This document shows, in pieces, positions 8,699 to 17,366 of a stretch of DNA of 64,000 nucleotides. The notes under the pieces are model-generated. The model was not told the DNA's origin, searched no databases, and worked only from the letters and a program-made list of their open reading frames with translations. This stretch comes from Williamsia sp. DF01-3 (GTDB lineage: Bacteria > Actinomycetota > Actinomycetes > Mycobacteriales > Mycobacteriaceae), in assembly GCF_023051145.1 (NCBI RefSeq), contig NZ_JALKFS010000005.1, positions 4,729,733 through 4,793,732 on the forward strand. The letters run 5' to 3'. The first letter of the stretch is position 1, and every line of letters begins with the position of its first letter. A program made the position numbers and the translations under genes.

Positions 8699-9568
8699 CT
8701 AGCTGCGGGTGACCCGCTCGAGGTACTTGGATCGCTTGTCCTGGTCGTAGGCCATGAACATGGAGTCGAAACCGAAGCGTCGGCCGTAGACGTTCTTGAG
8801 GAACCGCGGGGTCACCATCCACCCCAGGGTGGCCATGCTCTGCCTCGGGATCACCACGCGGTCGCGATTGGTCTCGATGCTCTGAACGATCTGGCGCGCA
8901 ACGTCATCGGGCTCGATGGGAGGCATCAGAGCGGTGGTCTGCAACCCGTCGATGAGGCCGGTCTTGGTGAAGTTCGGCATCACCGTGAGCACCCGGACGC
9001 CCTGCATGCTCAATTCCCCGTCGAGGGCCTCGGAGAACGCGATGACGCCGGCTTTGGCGGCGCTGTAGATGCTGAGTCCGGGCAGCGGCACCAGTCCGGC
9101 AACCGACGCCACGTTGACGATCTGGCCGCCTCCGCGCTCGACCATCCGGCGCGCCGCGAGTCGGCTACCGCGGACCACGGCGAGTAGATCGATCTCGAAG
9201 TTGCGCTTGATCAGGGAGTCGGAGAACTCCAGAAACGGACCGGTGGGCATGATGCCGGCGTTGTTGATCAGCACGTCGAACCGGCCGAACTCCTTGTCGA
9301 CCCGGTCGAGGAATGCGGCAAACGACTCGTCGCTGGTGACGTCGAGCGGGTAACCCTCGCAGCCGAGGTTTGCCGCCGCCTTGCCGACGACTTCCTCGTC
9401 GATGTCACCCAGGACGACCTTGGCCCCGCGTTCCTGCAGCAGTTCTGCCGTGGCGAGACCGATTCCCCGGCCACCGCCCGTGATCACGACAACCTTGTCG
9501 CGCAACGTGATCGCGCGACCGGTACGACCGCGTTTCACCGACACCATTCGCTGGATGGGACTGCCCAT
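8699..9568 (-). CDS. Short-chain dehydrogenase/reductase
   Basis: Classical SDR of 289 residues. NAD(P)-binding TGGGRGIG is near residue 30-37, NNAG near residue 101, catalytic Ser in NVASVAG and YSAAK near residue 169. The C-terminal extension (about residues 240-289, with RFLKNVYGRRFGFDSMF) is typical of actinobacterial SDRs acting on bulky lipids. The substrate is unknown. It lies 7 bases after the crotonase gene with AGGAG upstream of the ATG, so the two form an operon convergent with fadD17. No KstR box is seen upstream of the pair, which argues against a core role in the KstR regulon. Confidence 0.85.
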   Translation of the reverse strand: MGSPIQRMVSVKRGRTGRAITLRDKVVVITGGGRGIGLATAELLQERGAKVVLGDIDEEVVGKAAANLGCEGYPLDVTSDESFAAFLDRVDKEFGRFDVLINNAGIMPTGPFLEFSDSLIKRNFEIDLLAVVRGSRLAARRMVERGGGQIVNVASVAGLVPLPGLSIYSAAKAGVIAFSEALDGELSMQGVRVLTVMPNFTKTGLIDGLQTTALMPPIEPDDVARQIVQSIETNRDRVVIPRQSMATLGWMVTPRFLKNVYGRRFGFDSMFMAYDQDKRSKYLERVTRS

Positions 9569-9575
9569 GATCTCC

Positions 9576-10373
9576 TCAATTCATCTGCTGACGGCCACGA
9601 CTCATCACCTGGTCGCGTGCCGCGGCCACCTGGGCCGGGTCGAAACTTGCCATCCATGCCGCCGAGTTGCGTTCCTCGGTGATCAGCTGCGCGTCGAGTT
9701 CGTGTTGCTGCGTTTCGCGATACGACGAGAGAAGCGCCGAGACCGCGCGCTGGTTGTTGTTGCCGATGTCGGCCGCGAGGGACAACGCGGACGACAACAG
9801 GTCTTCGTGCGGGACCACCTCGGTCACCAGACCGACCCGCAGAGCCGTCGGTGCGTCGACGAAGTTGCCGCTCAGGCTCATTCGGCGGGCGAAGCCCCAG
9901 CCCACCGCAGCGGGCAGCCGAGCAGTCAGGCCCCAGGCGGGCATCATCCCGACTCGGGCATGCGTGTCGGCGAACCTGGCACGCTCGGAGGCGACGAGGA
10001 TGTCGCACGCAAGTGCGAGTTCGAGTCCGCCGGTGACGGTGGCGCCGTTGATCGCGCCGATGACGGGTTTGTGTAGCGGTATCCACGGAAATCCCAGTGG
10101 CACGCCAGGAACGTTGACCTCGTCCCAGCCGCCCTCGGTACCGAGCATCCGGAGATCGACACCGGCACAGAATGCCGGGTCGGCACCGGTGAGCACAACG
10201 GCTTGCACGGAATCGTCGGCGTCTGCGTCGGCAAGTGCTTCACGGAGTGCGACGATCAACGTCCCGGTCAGCGCATTACGCGCGTCAGGCCGGTTGAGTG
10301 TGATCAGCGACGTGGCGCCGGACTCGGTCTCGACGCGCTCGGAGAGCACCAGCGGTGGATCCTGTGCAGCCAT
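9576..10373 (-). CDS. Enoyl-CoA hydratase/isomerase (crotonase) family protein
   Basis: Crotonase-fold protein of 265 residues. The two oxyanion-hole segments appear as ADPAFCAGVDLRML (about residue 64-77) and INGATVTGGLELALACD (about 108-124). Of the two usual hydratase glutamates, the first region reads ARVGMMPAWG without an obvious Glu, so the reaction may be isomerisation, hydrolysis or another crotonase chemistry rather than simple hydration. It is co-transcribed with the SDR at 8699-9568. The product may serve sterol or fatty acyl-CoA breakdown; no specific orthologue is claimed. Confidence 0.82.
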   Translation of the reverse strand: MAAQDPPLVLSERVETESGATSLITLNRPDARNALTGTLIVALREALADADADDSVQAVVLTGADPAFCAGVDLRMLGTEGGWDEVNVPGVPLGFPWIPLHKPVIGAINGATVTGGLELALACDILVASERARFADTHARVGMMPAWGLTARLPAAVGWGFARRMSLSGNFVDAPTALRVGLVTEVVPHEDLLSSALSLAADIGNNNQRAVSALLSSYRETQQHELDAQLITEERNSAAWMASFDPAQVAAARDQVMSRGRQQMN

Positions 10374-10546
10374 GGTTGTGCCTCCTGCGCCGACGACTCC
10401 CGGAACTCGGTGAGCCGATGGCTGGAACCATATCTGATCACACCCGTCCCCAGAAAAGGGTCGGCGCCCTCACCCCGATCTCGGGTCGCAGGTCGGCACA
10501 AAGGCGCAGGTCAGTGATGACCACGAAAGAACCGCGAAGGTCATGC

Positions 10547-10969
10547 TCAGCCGAGCAGCTCGAGTGTGCGGGTATCGGGTTCTCCGCCGAAGTACTTGTG
10601 CAGGACGGCTGTGAATACGTCGTTGGTACCGCTCGCCTGAGCGAACAGGGTCATGGACGAACGCAGTTTCAGGTTGTCCGGGTGGCCGAAGATCTCCTCG
10701 GCAGACCGCCCGTCGATGTCGGCAACCAACTGGGTGCACTCGTACAGACGCGGCCCGAGCACCTCGTCCGCGAGATATGCCCGCGCCTCGCGCAGATCGG
10801 CGATGGCGTAATGCTTTGCCGTGGAGCTCTGCGCGAGCCCGTCGATCTGCGGGAAGACGAACCACATCCAGTGCGTGCGTTTACGCCCCGACCGCAGTTC
10901 CTCGACCACCTGGTCGTAGACGGGCTCCTGGGCCTCGATGAAACGGCTCAGATCGGCGTCACGTGTCAT
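10547..10969 (-). CDS. DUF1810 family protein
   Basis: A 140-residue protein of the DUF1810 family, recognised from the runs RKRTHWMWFVFPQI (about residue 29-42) and KLRSSMTLFAQA near the C-terminus. Function is unknown in this family. The ATG at 10969 is selected because GAGGTGA lies 5 bases upstream and it matches the family start DLSRFIEAQEPVYDQV. It stands alone between the crotonase gene and the nitronate monooxygenase-like gene, on the same strand as both. Confidence 0.85.
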   Translation of the reverse strand: MTRDADLSRFIEAQEPVYDQVVEELRSGRKRTHWMWFVFPQIDGLAQSSTAKHYAIADLREARAYLADEVLGPRLYECTQLVADIDGRSAEEIFGHPDNLKLRSSMTLFAQASGTNDVFTAVLHKYFGGEPDTRTLELLG

Positions 10970-11060
10970 GGACTCACCTCTCGTCGGATGTCGAAGGGGC
11001 GACTCTCGCTCCATGAGATGGATGCGCGAATCGCCCCTGCGGCAAACGTCTGTGGTTCGG

Positions 11061-12191
11061 TCAGTGGCGGGCCTTCTCCAGACGATCGACGGCGGCGTCG
11101 TACTCGTCGACAAGGCCCTTGATCAGTTCTTCGGTCGGGGTGATGGCATTCATCCGGCCGACGATCTGACCCGCGGGCATGGCGACGACACCGGGGTCGT
11201 CGGCACCCGAGATCCGGGCATGTGCCTCGGCCACCAAGATGTTCTGCAGCGGCATGGGTAACGGCTCGGGCGCGTTCTCGGCATCCCAGGCGTCGGTCCA
11301 CTTCGTCTTGAGCAGTCGAGCGGGCTTACCCGAGTAGATGCGGCGGCGCACGGTGTCGCGTGACGTCGCGTTCAGGATCGCCTGCTGGATCACCGACGGC
11401 CCGGCGCCCCGCACGCCGAGCTGGTACTCCGCGGCGGTCAACCAGTAGGTGCCCATCCACACCCCGGTGGCGCCCATGGCCAGCGCGGCAGCGATCTGAC
11501 GACCGCTGCCGACCCCTCCGGCTGCCAACACGTGCGCCGCATCCCCTACGGCGTCAACGATCTCTGGCCACAACACCATGGACGTCACCTCACCGGTGTG
11601 ACCGCCCGCCTCGTGCCCTTGCGCGATCACCAGGTCGACCCCGGCCGAGACATGGCGCAGGGCATGCTCTTTGGCGCCGGCGAGCGCGGCGACTTTCACC
11701 CCGTGGGAGTGCACATTCGAGATGACATCCTCGGGCGGTGAGCCCAGGGCATTGGCGATGAGCTTGATCTGCCCGTGCTTGTCGGCATGCGTCATCGCGA
11801 CATCGACGTGCGAACGCGCCACCGAATGCAGCCAGCCCAGAACGCCTGCACTCACCCGGTCACCGTCCGGCAACGGGGGCACTCCCAGATCGTCGAGAGT
11901 GCGCTCGACGAACGCACGATGCTCCGGCGGGATCATGGAATCGAGGTCGACTTGCGACCCCTCGGTGGGGATCTTCGCCGGCATCACCACATCTACGCCG
12001 AACGGTTTGCCGTCGGTGTTCTCGCGCATCCAGTCCAGGGTGGCGTCGAGTTCTTCCGCCTCGTTGAACCGGACGCAACCGAGCACGCCCATTCCGCCGG
12101 CCCGGCTGATTGCAGCGGCGACGTGCTCCGACGGTGTGAAACCGAAGATCGGGTATTCGATCCCGAACTCGTCTGACAGGGAGGTACGCAC
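11061..12191 (-). CDS. Nitronate monooxygenase / 2-nitropropane dioxygenase-like FMN enzyme
   Basis: FMN-dependent TIM-barrel protein of 376 residues. Visible family features are the N-terminal substrate-side segment YPIFGFTPSEHVAAAISRAGG, the central QGHEAGGHTG (about residue 195-204) that contributes the FMN site and the catalytic His, and LAAGGVGSGRQIAAALAMGA for phosphate binding. True nitronate oxidation is only one activity of this family; steroid-locus relatives such as IpdC use the same fold for other redox steps. The start is 3 bases after the fadD19 stop, so it is probably made from the KstR-controlled fadD19 transcript, suggesting a role in sterol degradation. Confidence 0.83.
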   Translation of the reverse strand: MRTSLSDEFGIEYPIFGFTPSEHVAAAISRAGGMGVLGCVRFNEAEELDATLDWMRENTDGKPFGVDVVMPAKIPTEGSQVDLDSMIPPEHRAFVERTLDDLGVPPLPDGDRVSAGVLGWLHSVARSHVDVAMTHADKHGQIKLIANALGSPPEDVISNVHSHGVKVAALAGAKEHALRHVSAGVDLVIAQGHEAGGHTGEVTSMVLWPEIVDAVGDAAHVLAAGGVGSGRQIAAALAMGATGVWMGTYWLTAAEYQLGVRGAGPSVIQQAILNATSRDTVRRRIYSGKPARLLKTKWTDAWDAENAPEPLPMPLQNILVAEAHARISGADDPGVVAMPAGQIVGRMNAITPTEELIKGLVDEYDAAVDRLEKARH

Positions 12192-12194
12192 CGG

Positions 12195-13832
12195 TTAGGC
12201 CTTTCGTGAAGAAGTGGAGAGGGTTTCGTCGGCAGGTCGCGACTCGGTGATCTCGGTACCCCACCGGTAGTTCGGCTTTCCGGCGGGCGACCGCTTGATC
12301 TCGTCGACGAACCACACCGAGCGCGGGCATTTGTACCCGGCGATGTCCTGGCGGGCGATCTTGTTGATGTCTTCGAGCGACGGTCGGACACCGTCGCGGG
12401 TGGCCACCACCGCGGCGACCCGCTGCCCGTACCGTTCGTCGGGCACACCCACCACAACGGTGTCGAAGACGTCGGGGTGGGCCTTGAGGGCCGATTCGAC
12501 CTCTTCTGGGTGGATCTTCTCGCCACCGGAGTTGATGCACACCGACCCGCGACCGAGCATCGTCACGGTGCCGTCGTCCTCCACACGGGCCTGGTCACCC
12601 GGAATGGAGTACCGGACACCGTTGTAGACCTTGAACGTCTTGTCCGACTTCACCGGATCGTTGTAGTACCGCAGCGGGATGTGCCCGGTTCGGGCCAGGA
12701 TGCCGATCTCACCACTGCCGGGTTCGATGATCGAACCGTCCTCGCGCAGAACAACTGTCGACAGGTCGGCCTTGACACGCGGACCGCCGCCGCTGTGTGA
12801 GGTCTCCTTGGAGATGATCCCCATTCCCGAGAACCCGGTCTCCGAGGATCCGATCGCGTCGATGATGATCGCATTCGGGAACTTGTCGATGAACTGATCC
12901 TTCACCGATGCCGAGAACAGCGCGGCCGACGATGCCACCGACACCACCGAGCTGAGGTCGTAGTCCTTCTCGCCGAGAGCGTCGATCATGGGGCGTCCCA
13001 TGGCATCTCCGGTGATGAAGATGACGTTGACCTTGTGGCGTTCGACGATCTCCCAGGTCTGGTGCGCCCCGAACTCCGGATAGACGATTGCCTTGCCGCC
13101 ACCGAACAGCGCCTGGAACACGGCCCATTGGGAACCACCGTGGATGAAGGGCGGGATCGGGAATCGGACGAGCTGCCCACCTTCGGCACCCGTCTTCGCG
13201 AAGTGCCACTCGTCGTTGATGGGTTCACCGGTGTACCAGTCGATCCCACCACCGAGTACCCGGAACACATCCTCCTGGCGCCAGACGACGCCCTTGGGGT
13301 TGCCGGTGGTTCCGCCGGTGTAGAGCATGTAGATGTCGTCGTCCGACCGCGCCTCGAAGTCGCGCTCGGTTCCGCCGTCGGCAACCGCCTTCTCATAGGG
13401 CAGCCCGTCGACGGCGGAGATGTCGAGATCTGACCCGTCTTCGATGACGATGACGGCCCGCAGCTTCGGCGCTTTCGACAACACGTTCGCAACCTTGTCG
13501 ACGTACTGGCGCTCGACGATGAGCACCTTGGTGTCGGAGTCGGTGAGGATGTGTTCGAGCTCGCTCTCGACGTACCGGAAGTTGACGTTGACCATCACGG
13601 CCCTCGCCTTGAAGATCGCGACCATCGACTCGACGGCCTCGATACCGTTTCTGCTGTACAGGCCCACCGACTCGCCGGGCGCCACCCCGAGCGCCCGAAG
13701 GGTGTGCGCCAGCCCGTTGGCCCGCTGTTCCAGTTCTGTGTAGGTCTCGCTGCGGCCGTCGGTCTCGAGAGCCACGCGGTCGCCCATCAGGTCGACGGCA
13801 TGCTCGATCAGGTCGGCGATGTTGTAAGCCAT
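12195..13832 (-). CDS. fadD19: FadD19-type steroid side-chain acyl-CoA synthetase
   Basis: Acyl-CoA synthetase of 545 residues, matching Rv3515c. The ATP/AMP signature is [14 protein letters not shown] about residue 172-185; the linker and C-terminal Lys region is [12 protein letters not shown] near residue 515-526. FadD19 activates C26/C27 steroid acids at the start of side-chain beta-oxidation and, in Rhodococcus, is needed for C24-branched sterols. The ATG at 13832 gives the family start [12 protein letters not shown]; its ribosome site is the weak GGGGGT. A KstR box begins 12 bases upstream of the start codon, close enough to overlap the transcription start. Confidence 0.93.
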   Translation of the reverse strand: MAYNIADLIEHAVDLMGDRVALETDGRSETYTELEQRANGLAHTLRALGVAPGESVGLYSRNGIEAVESMVAIFKARAVMVNVNFRYVESELEHILTDSDTKVLIVERQYVDKVANVLSKAPKLRAVIVIEDGSDLDISAVDGLPYEKAVADGGTERDFEARSDDDIYMLYTGGTTGNPKGVVWRQEDVFRVLGGGIDWYTGEPINDEWHFAKTGAEGGQLVRFPIPPFIHGGSQWAVFQALFGGGKAIVYPEFGAHQTWEIVERHKVNVIFITGDAMGRPMIDALGEKDYDLSSVVSVASSAALFSASVKDQFIDKFPNAIIIDAIGSSETGFSGMGIISKETSHSGGGPRVKADLSTVVLREDGSIIEPGSGEIGILARTGHIPLRYYNDPVKSDKTFKVYNGVRYSIPGDQARVEDDGTVTMLGRGSVCINSGGEKIHPEEVESALKAHPDVFDTVVVGVPDERYGQRVAAVVATRDGVRPSLEDINKIARQDIAGYKCPRSVWFVDEIKRSPAGKPNYRWGTEITESRPADETLSTSSRKA

Positions 13833-13843
13833 ACCCCCAAAAC

Positions 13844-13857
13844 TAGAACGTGTTACC
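13844..13857. promoter_or_regulatory. KstR operator between fadD19 and echA19
   Basis: TAGAACGTGTTACC keeps the AAC-NN-GTT core and the left flank of the KstR palindrome. It is in the 102-base divergent gap, very close to the fadD19 start and 77 bases upstream of echA19, and can regulate both. Confidence 0.8.
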
Positions 13858-13934
13858 GTTCGGTGGCAAGGCCGGGGCGAGATCCGCATCACACGGCCTT
13901 CGTCACGTCGTCATGCCATCGTTCAGGAGCCCAG

Positions 13935-14729
13935 ATGTCTGATTCCGCCCCCCACTGTCTCGTCGAGAAGCGCGATCACACGTTGATCGTCACGATGAAC
14001 AGGCCCGAAGTCCGCAACGCCCTGTCGGGCGACATGTTGGCCATCATGGGAGAGGCCTGGGACCAGGCCGATGAGGACAACGAGATCCGCACCGTGATCC
14101 TGACCGGCGCGGGCGGCTACTTCTGTGCCGGTGCCGACCTGAAGAACATGAACAAGTCCGCTCCCGGCGATTCCTTCAAGAGCGGCGGCTTCAATCCGAA
14201 CATGCTCGACTCCCTCCTCAAGGGCCGCAGGGTGACCAAGCCCGTCATCGCGGCCGTCGAGGGTCCCGCGATCGCCGGTGGCACCGAGATCCTGCAGGGC
14301 ACCGACATCCGGGTCGCCGGCGAGAGCGCGAAATTCGGTGTGTCCGAGGCCAAATGGGGCCTGTACCCCCTCGGCGGAAGTGCAGTTCGCCTGGTCCGGC
14401 AGATCCCGTACACCGTTGCCGCCGAGATACTGCTCACCGGCCGGCACATCACCGCCCAGGAAGCGCTCGACTATGGGTTGATCGGCCACGTGGTGCCCGA
14501 TGGCACCGCACTCGACAAAGCCCTCGACATCGCCGCGCAGATCGCCGCGAACGGGCCGCTCGCCGTGCAGGCGATCCTCAAGGCCATTCGCGACACCGAG
14601 GGCATGCACGAGAAGGACGCGTTCAAGATCGACGCCGAACTCGGCGTCAAGGTGTTCATGAGCAAGGACGCCAAGATCGGACCGAAAGCGTTCGCGGAGA
14701 AGCGAACCCCCGAGTTCACCGGCCAGTAG
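13935..14729 (+). CDS. echA19: EchA19, enoyl-CoA hydratase of steroid side-chain oxidation
   Basis: Crotonase of 264 residues, same length and position as Rv3516. Oxyanion-hole segments are [13 protein letters not shown] (about residue 60-72) and [17 protein letters not shown] (about 105-121); a catalytic Glu is present in [13 protein letters not shown]. EchA19 hydrates the unsaturated steroid side-chain CoA produced by the ChsE dehydrogenases. AGGAG precedes the ATG at 13935; longer readings run back into fadD19. Its last 14 bases overlap the end of the convergent TetR gene. Confidence 0.92.
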   Translation: MSDSAPHCLVEKRDHTLIVTMNRPEVRNALSGDMLAIMGEAWDQADEDNEIRTVILTGAGGYFCAGADLKNMNKSAPGDSFKSGGFNPNMLDSLLKGRRVTKPVIAAVEGPAIAGGTEILQGTDIRVAGESAKFGVSEAKWGLYPLGGSAVRLVRQIPYTVAAEILLTGRHITAQEALDYGLIGHVVPDGTALDKALDIAAQIAANGPLAVQAILKAIRDTEGMHEKDAFKIDAELGVKVFMSKDAKIGPKAFAEKRTPEFTGQ

Positions 14730-15375
14730 CGATACCTGCCGCGGTGGTCGCGTCCAGTCCGTTCAGCCCGTAACAGACGAACTCGACCACCGTCTCGGCG
14801 GTGGCATCGATGTCGACCACCGCACTGTTGTCCAAGATGATCGGCAGAACCGCGCCCATCAGGCACGACAGCACCGCTTCGCCTGCGATGTCGATGTCGA
14901 GTCCGTCCCGGAGATAGCCGTCCTCGATGCCGTGGCGGATGTACTGCCCACACAGATGGCCCAGTTGGGCGTAGCTGCCTGCCAACGTCTCCATCGCGGC
15001 CGCGTCGATGCCCGGGGCCTCCATGGCGAGGAACGTCAAGACATGCGGGCGCTCGAGCGCGTATTCGAGCAGGCGTCCGACCAGCTCACCGAGGCCGGTG
15101 ACGAACTCTTCGCGCGTACGCGGACGCGGACGGTGCAACTCGGCCACCGCGACCATCTCGGCGAGTTCGCGTGACAGCAATGCATCGAGAGCGTCGCGCT
15201 TGTTGTCGAAGTAGTTGTAGAAAGTGCCGTGGCTGCAGCCGATCCGGGCAACTATCTCGGCGACCCCGACATCGCTGTATCCCCGCTCGACGAACGTCTC
15301 CAGTGCCGCGTCCAGCAGTTGGATCCGACGCTTCCGGGTGCGTCGGGTATCCGACCGCACCGTAGGCTGCACCAC
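14716..15375 (-). CDS. TetR family transcriptional regulator
   Basis: A 219-residue TetR regulator. The helix-turn-helix lies at about residues 34-55 ([21 protein letters not shown]). The C-terminal ligand domain is not specific enough to name an effector. It starts with GTG and overlaps echA19 at its 3' end. Only 16 bases separate it from the end of the next TetR gene, so both, and possibly the membrane protein upstream, are probably co-transcribed. It is neither KstR nor KstR2 by sequence. Confidence 0.88.
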   Translation of the reverse strand: MVQPTVRSDTRRTRKRRIQLLDAALETFVERGYSDVGVAEIVARIGCSHGTFYNYFDNKRDALDALLSRELAEMVAVAELHRPRPRTREEFVTGLGELVGRLLEYALERPHVLTFLAMEAPGIDAAAMETLAGSYAQLGHLCGQYIRHGIEDGYLRDGLDIDIAGEAVLSCLMGAVLPIILDNSAVVDIDATAETVVEFVCYGLNGLDATTAAGIATGR

Positions 15376-15391
15376 TGTTTCATCAGCCTTT

Positions 15392-16048
15392 CTATCGTTT
15401 CAGTATCCCGTGCAGCGCGATTTCGGCTGCGCCGTCGACGTACCGGCCGCGTTTTTTCACATCGGTGCCGCGCCGCAGCGACATCACGACGCCGGGAAGC
15501 GACATCATCATCAAGATCCTGGCGACCACCGGCTTCTGAGCCGTGGACAACACCAGCCATCCGTGCTCGATCGCCTGGGTGAGCGATTGCAGTACAACGG
15601 CATTCAGCATTCCCTCGAGGCCGACGACCCTGGCCTTGAGTTCCTTGTCGATGGCGCTGGCCTGCACTCCGATCAGTCTCAGCATCGCGGGATCTTCGTC
15701 GATGAGGTCGTACAGCCGATCGGCGATGATCTGGAACCGTCGGAGCAGCTCGGTCGGAGAGGTCGGCTCGTCCTGGAGCATCGAGTACGGATCCACCGAG
15801 TGGAACAACCGCTCGACCGCCCAATCGAACACGTGGTCCAGCAGTTCACGTTTGCTGCTCACGTACCGATAGACGGTGCCCTGACCGATACCCGCTTCCT
15901 GCGCGATCTCGGCGATACTCGTGCCCTCGTAGCCGCGCTCGGTCAGCACCCGGAAAGCAGCTTCGATGATCTGGGTACGCCGCTGATCGGCCAGACCTGC
16001 GACCTTGGGGCGCCCTCTGGATCTACGTACTGGAGCGTCAGCGTTCAT
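15392..16048 (-). CDS. TetR family transcriptional regulator
   Basis: A 218-residue TetR regulator with an N-terminal basic tail (RRSRGRPKV) and HTH at about residues 43-64 (TSIAEIAQEAGIGQGTVYRYV). The rest is helical, with a hydrophobic ligand domain. It starts 9 bases after the small membrane protein gene ends and is followed by another TetR gene. The target is unknown. Confidence 0.88.
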   Translation of the reverse strand: MNADAPVRRSRGRPKVAGLADQRRTQIIEAAFRVLTERGYEGTSIAEIAQEAGIGQGTVYRYVSSKRELLDHVFDWAVERLFHSVDPYSMLQDEPTSPTELLRRFQIIADRLYDLIDEDPAMLRLIGVQASAIDKELKARVVGLEGMLNAVVLQSLTQAIEHGWLVLSTAQKPVVARILMMMSLPGVVMSLRRGTDVKKRGRYVDGAAEIALHGILKR

Positions 16049-16057
16049 GGACGTGGT

Positions 16058-16441
16058 TCAGGCCCGCACGGCTCGACTGCCGAGGAATCCGACATATGCG
16101 GCCAACCCGACCAAACCGTAAACGCGGGACCGGCTGTCGGAGATGGCGAGGCCGATCAGCGTCTCGCTTGCACCATTCGCGTAAATCCATTCACGCGTGT
16201 TCTCGGGAAATACAGGCTTTGTGATCGATTCGAAAGCCTGCGGAACAACAAAGTGCGCCAACCCGGTACCGGCGATTCCGAAACCGATCAACTTCGGCAA
16301 CACCGACGTCGTCGTTTTTCCGGTCTTGTAGGCGGTTTTCGCCGTCACCACCGCCGGGCTCTTAGACGCAACGGCCGCAACCACATGCGCCGCCTTCGAC
16401 TTCTTGCTCCGCTGATTTTCAACAATTTTCAATTGCCGCAC
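16058..16441 (-). CDS. Small DoxX-like membrane protein
   Basis: A 127-residue protein with a basic N-terminus (about residues 1-45) and a C-terminal half with two or three hydrophobic stretches (LIGFGIAGTGLAHFVVP, ETLIGLAIS, VYGLVGLAAYVGFLG). The order P-x-x-F near FVVPQAF, then YANGASE and ISDSRSRVYGLVGL resembles DoxX-family proteins, but the match is by eye only. It is the first gene of a three-gene minus-strand group with two TetR genes. The GTG start at 16441 overlaps its own weak ribosome site and is uncertain. Confidence 0.6.
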   Translation of the reverse strand: MRQLKIVENQRSKKSKAAHVVAAVASKSPAVVTAKTAYKTGKTTTSVLPKLIGFGIAGTGLAHFVVPQAFESITKPVFPENTREWIYANGASETLIGLAISDSRSRVYGLVGLAAYVGFLGSRAVRA

Positions 16442-16659
16442 CTTTCGTCGCGATCACAGTATCTAAGCCTCTCTATCGCTCACCGGAGACGTGGCGCTAC
16501 ACACATGTACTTTTGTCTCTCAAATATGTCGCCGTCGATCGGCAACCTGGCATCGGACCGCAAAATGCCCGGTCAGAAAAATACGCGATGTCGCAGCGTC
16601 ACTCGGATTTCGGTGGGCCGGCATTGCGCGCTGTCAAAATCAGCGCGGGACCGCCTGGC

Positions 16660-17289
16660 TCACGCCCCGTTGATGTCGAGCAACTGTGCCATCGCGCCGG
16701 CGCGAGCATGGTCGGGCAGACCGGCCAGGGCACCGAGGAGGGCGTGCTCGGCCATCTGCCGGACGTCGCTTGCGGAGATGTCCTCACTCGCCAGCCATGC
16801 GTGACACGCGGCCCTCAGCATCACCAGCCAGCTGTGCACGGCGATTCGCAGGAGCTCCGGGTGGTCCCGTCCGGGATCGATCACGGCCAGTATTCGATCC
16901 TCCTGTCCCCTGGTTGCTTTCTCGATCAGCGCGATCACCACGGGATCCGAACTCGCCGCCCCCGAATAGATGGCCTGGGAGCCATGCCGATTGGCTCGGC
17001 AACTCGCCAGATAGGCGTCGATTCCGTGGCGGAGTTGCTCCAGGAGTGGCAGCTGCGGATCGGGTGCAGTGTCGGCAAGCATCCGCTCGGTGGCGCGTCG
17101 AACCAGCTCGGCAAAGAAGGCCCGCTTGGTCGGGAAGTAGTGGTAGAGCAACCCGCGGGAGACACCCGCCAGCTCCGCGACCCGTTCGATGTGGACGTCG
17201 TCGTAGTGCTGCTCGGCAAACAACTCGGCGCCGAGGTCGAGTAGTTGGGCACGCCGCTGCTGCGGCGTCATCCGCGTTCTCACACCCAT
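16660..17289 (-). CDS. TetR family regulator divergent from the P450 gene
   Basis: A 209-residue TetR protein. HTH at about residues 33-53 (IERVAELAGVSRGLLYHYF), followed by a helical domain. The ATG at 17289 is chosen over a longer reading because upstream sequence is promoter-like and contains repeated TTCAATAG half-sites; an ATG six codons downstream is also possible. It is divergent from the BM3-like P450, with only 77 bases between the starts, so it very likely controls that gene and itself. Confidence 0.85.
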   Translation of the reverse strand: MGVRTRMTPQQRRAQLLDLGAELFAEQHYDDVHIERVAELAGVSRGLLYHYFPTKRAFFAELVRRATERMLADTAPDPQLPLLEQLRHGIDAYLASCRANRHGSQAIYSGAASSDPVVIALIEKATRGQEDRILAVIDPGRDHPELLRIAVHSWLVMLRAACHAWLASEDISASDVRQMAEHALLGALAGLPDHARAGAMAQLLDINGA

Positions 17290-17314
17290 GCAGCCGAATA
17301 CTACTTGACACGGG

Positions 17315-17358
17315 TTCAATAGCGGACCACCATGGCTATTGGATTTCGATTCAATAGG
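17315..17358. promoter_or_regulatory. Repeated half-sites, candidate operator for the TetR/P450 pair
   Basis: TTCAATAGC (17315-17323) and GCTATTGGA (17335-17343) form an inverted repeat with 11 bases between; a third copy, TTCAATAGG, lies at 17350-17358. They fill the short gap between the divergent TetR and P450 starts. The arrangement is what a TetR dimer site would look like; binding is inferred. Confidence 0.5.
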
Positions 17359-17366
17359 GGGCGGAC

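Noticed and set aside
9576-10373. Naming the crotonase as a specific sterol echA gene
   Set aside because: No KstR box, no conserved position, and the usual Glu pair is incomplete.
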